Assembly: GCA_013329495.1 (NCBI GenBank)
Contig: DUKC01000052.1
Location: forward strand, 1 to 6,019
DNA: 6,019 nucleotides
DNA from: Thermoplasmata archaeon
GTDB lineage: Archaea > Thermoplasmatota > E2 > UBA9212
Direction: 5' to 3'
Under the pieces are notes generated by a model. It had not been told where the DNA came from. It searched no databases and saw only the letters and a program-made list of their open reading frames with translations. A program made the position numbers and the translations under genes. Positions 5,933 to 6,019 of this stretch are shown in pieces (position 1 is the stretch's first letter; each line of letters opens with the position of its first letter).

Positions 5933-5965
5933 AAAGTTTATATACCCATATTCTATATCTATAGT
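5933..5965 (+). promoter_or_regulatory. BRE/TATA promoter giving a probably leaderless tnpB transcript
   Basis: Aaag-tttatata (BRE-like 5933-5936, TATA box 5937-5944) is the best promoter match in the window. Counting about 25 bases from the box centre puts the transcription start at about 5965, at or next to the ATG at 5966. There is no ribosome binding site before this ATG, unlike all operon genes, so a leaderless messenger is likely. Confidence 0.6.
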
Positions 5966-6019
5966 ATGAAACTTCAAAGCTGCAAATACAGGTTATATCC
6001 TTCTAAGGTCCAGCAAAGG
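5966..6019 (+). CDS. tnpB: TnpB (IS200/IS605 OrfB family) protein, N-terminal fragment
   Basis: Only the first 18 codons are in the window: MKLQSCKYRLYPSKVQQR. The pattern K-x-Y-K/R-Y-R-L-Y-P-x-x-x-Q is the usual opening of TnpB/OrfB proteins, RNA-guided nucleases of IS200/IS605 and IS1341-type elements, where this strand begins the wedge domain. The RuvC nuclease and zinc-finger regions lie beyond the edge, so whether the protein is intact is unknown. No tnpA is visible upstream, so this may be a tnpB-only element or tnpA may lie elsewhere. It is on the same strand as the operon, 111 bases behind sufB. The identification rests on a short but distinctive motif. Confidence 0.75.
   Translation, partial: MKLQSCKYRLYPSKVQQR

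Overview
The window comes from an archaeon. Its starts are preceded by GGAGG/GAGGTG-type ribosome binding sites, arginine is coded mainly by AGA/AGG and isoleucine often by ATA, several upstream regions carry TATA-type boxes, and the gene families present (thioferritin-like Dps, gamma-alpha fused two-subunit 2-oxoacid:ferredoxin oxidoreductase, a Suf set showing only C and B) are typical of archaea. Base composition is moderately AT-rich. The lineage cannot be fixed from this window; a thermoplasmatote, another euryarchaeote or an uncultured group are all possible.

Layout, all genes on the + strand. 1-93: leader with a candidate TATA box. 94-582: Dps-like thioferritin. 583-943: 361 bases without a gene, holding a hairpin plus T-run, two short inverted repeats and two candidate TATA boxes. 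944-5854: one tight five-gene block, korA-korB-bcp-sufC-sufB, where each gene is 1 base from or overlaps the next. 5855-5965: a short AT-rich gap with an imperfect hairpin and a good TATA box. 5966-6019: the first 18 codons of a TnpB-type (IS200/IS605 OrfB) protein, cut by the window edge.

The genes share an iron and redox theme. KorAB uses thiamine diphosphate and a [4Fe-4S] cluster to oxidise 2-oxoacids to acyl-CoA and pass electrons to ferredoxin; enzymes of this class are easily damaged by oxygen. SufC/SufB assemble Fe-S clusters. Bcp removes peroxides, and the thioferritin upstream uses peroxide or oxygen to store iron. My inference is that the block couples production of an oxygen-sensitive Fe-S enzyme to its cluster supply and peroxide protection. 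The families are known. What deserves attention is their arrangement in a single transcription unit, the Bcp without the usual resolving cysteine, the cysteine pair at the SufC C-terminus, and a possible insertion element directly behind sufB.
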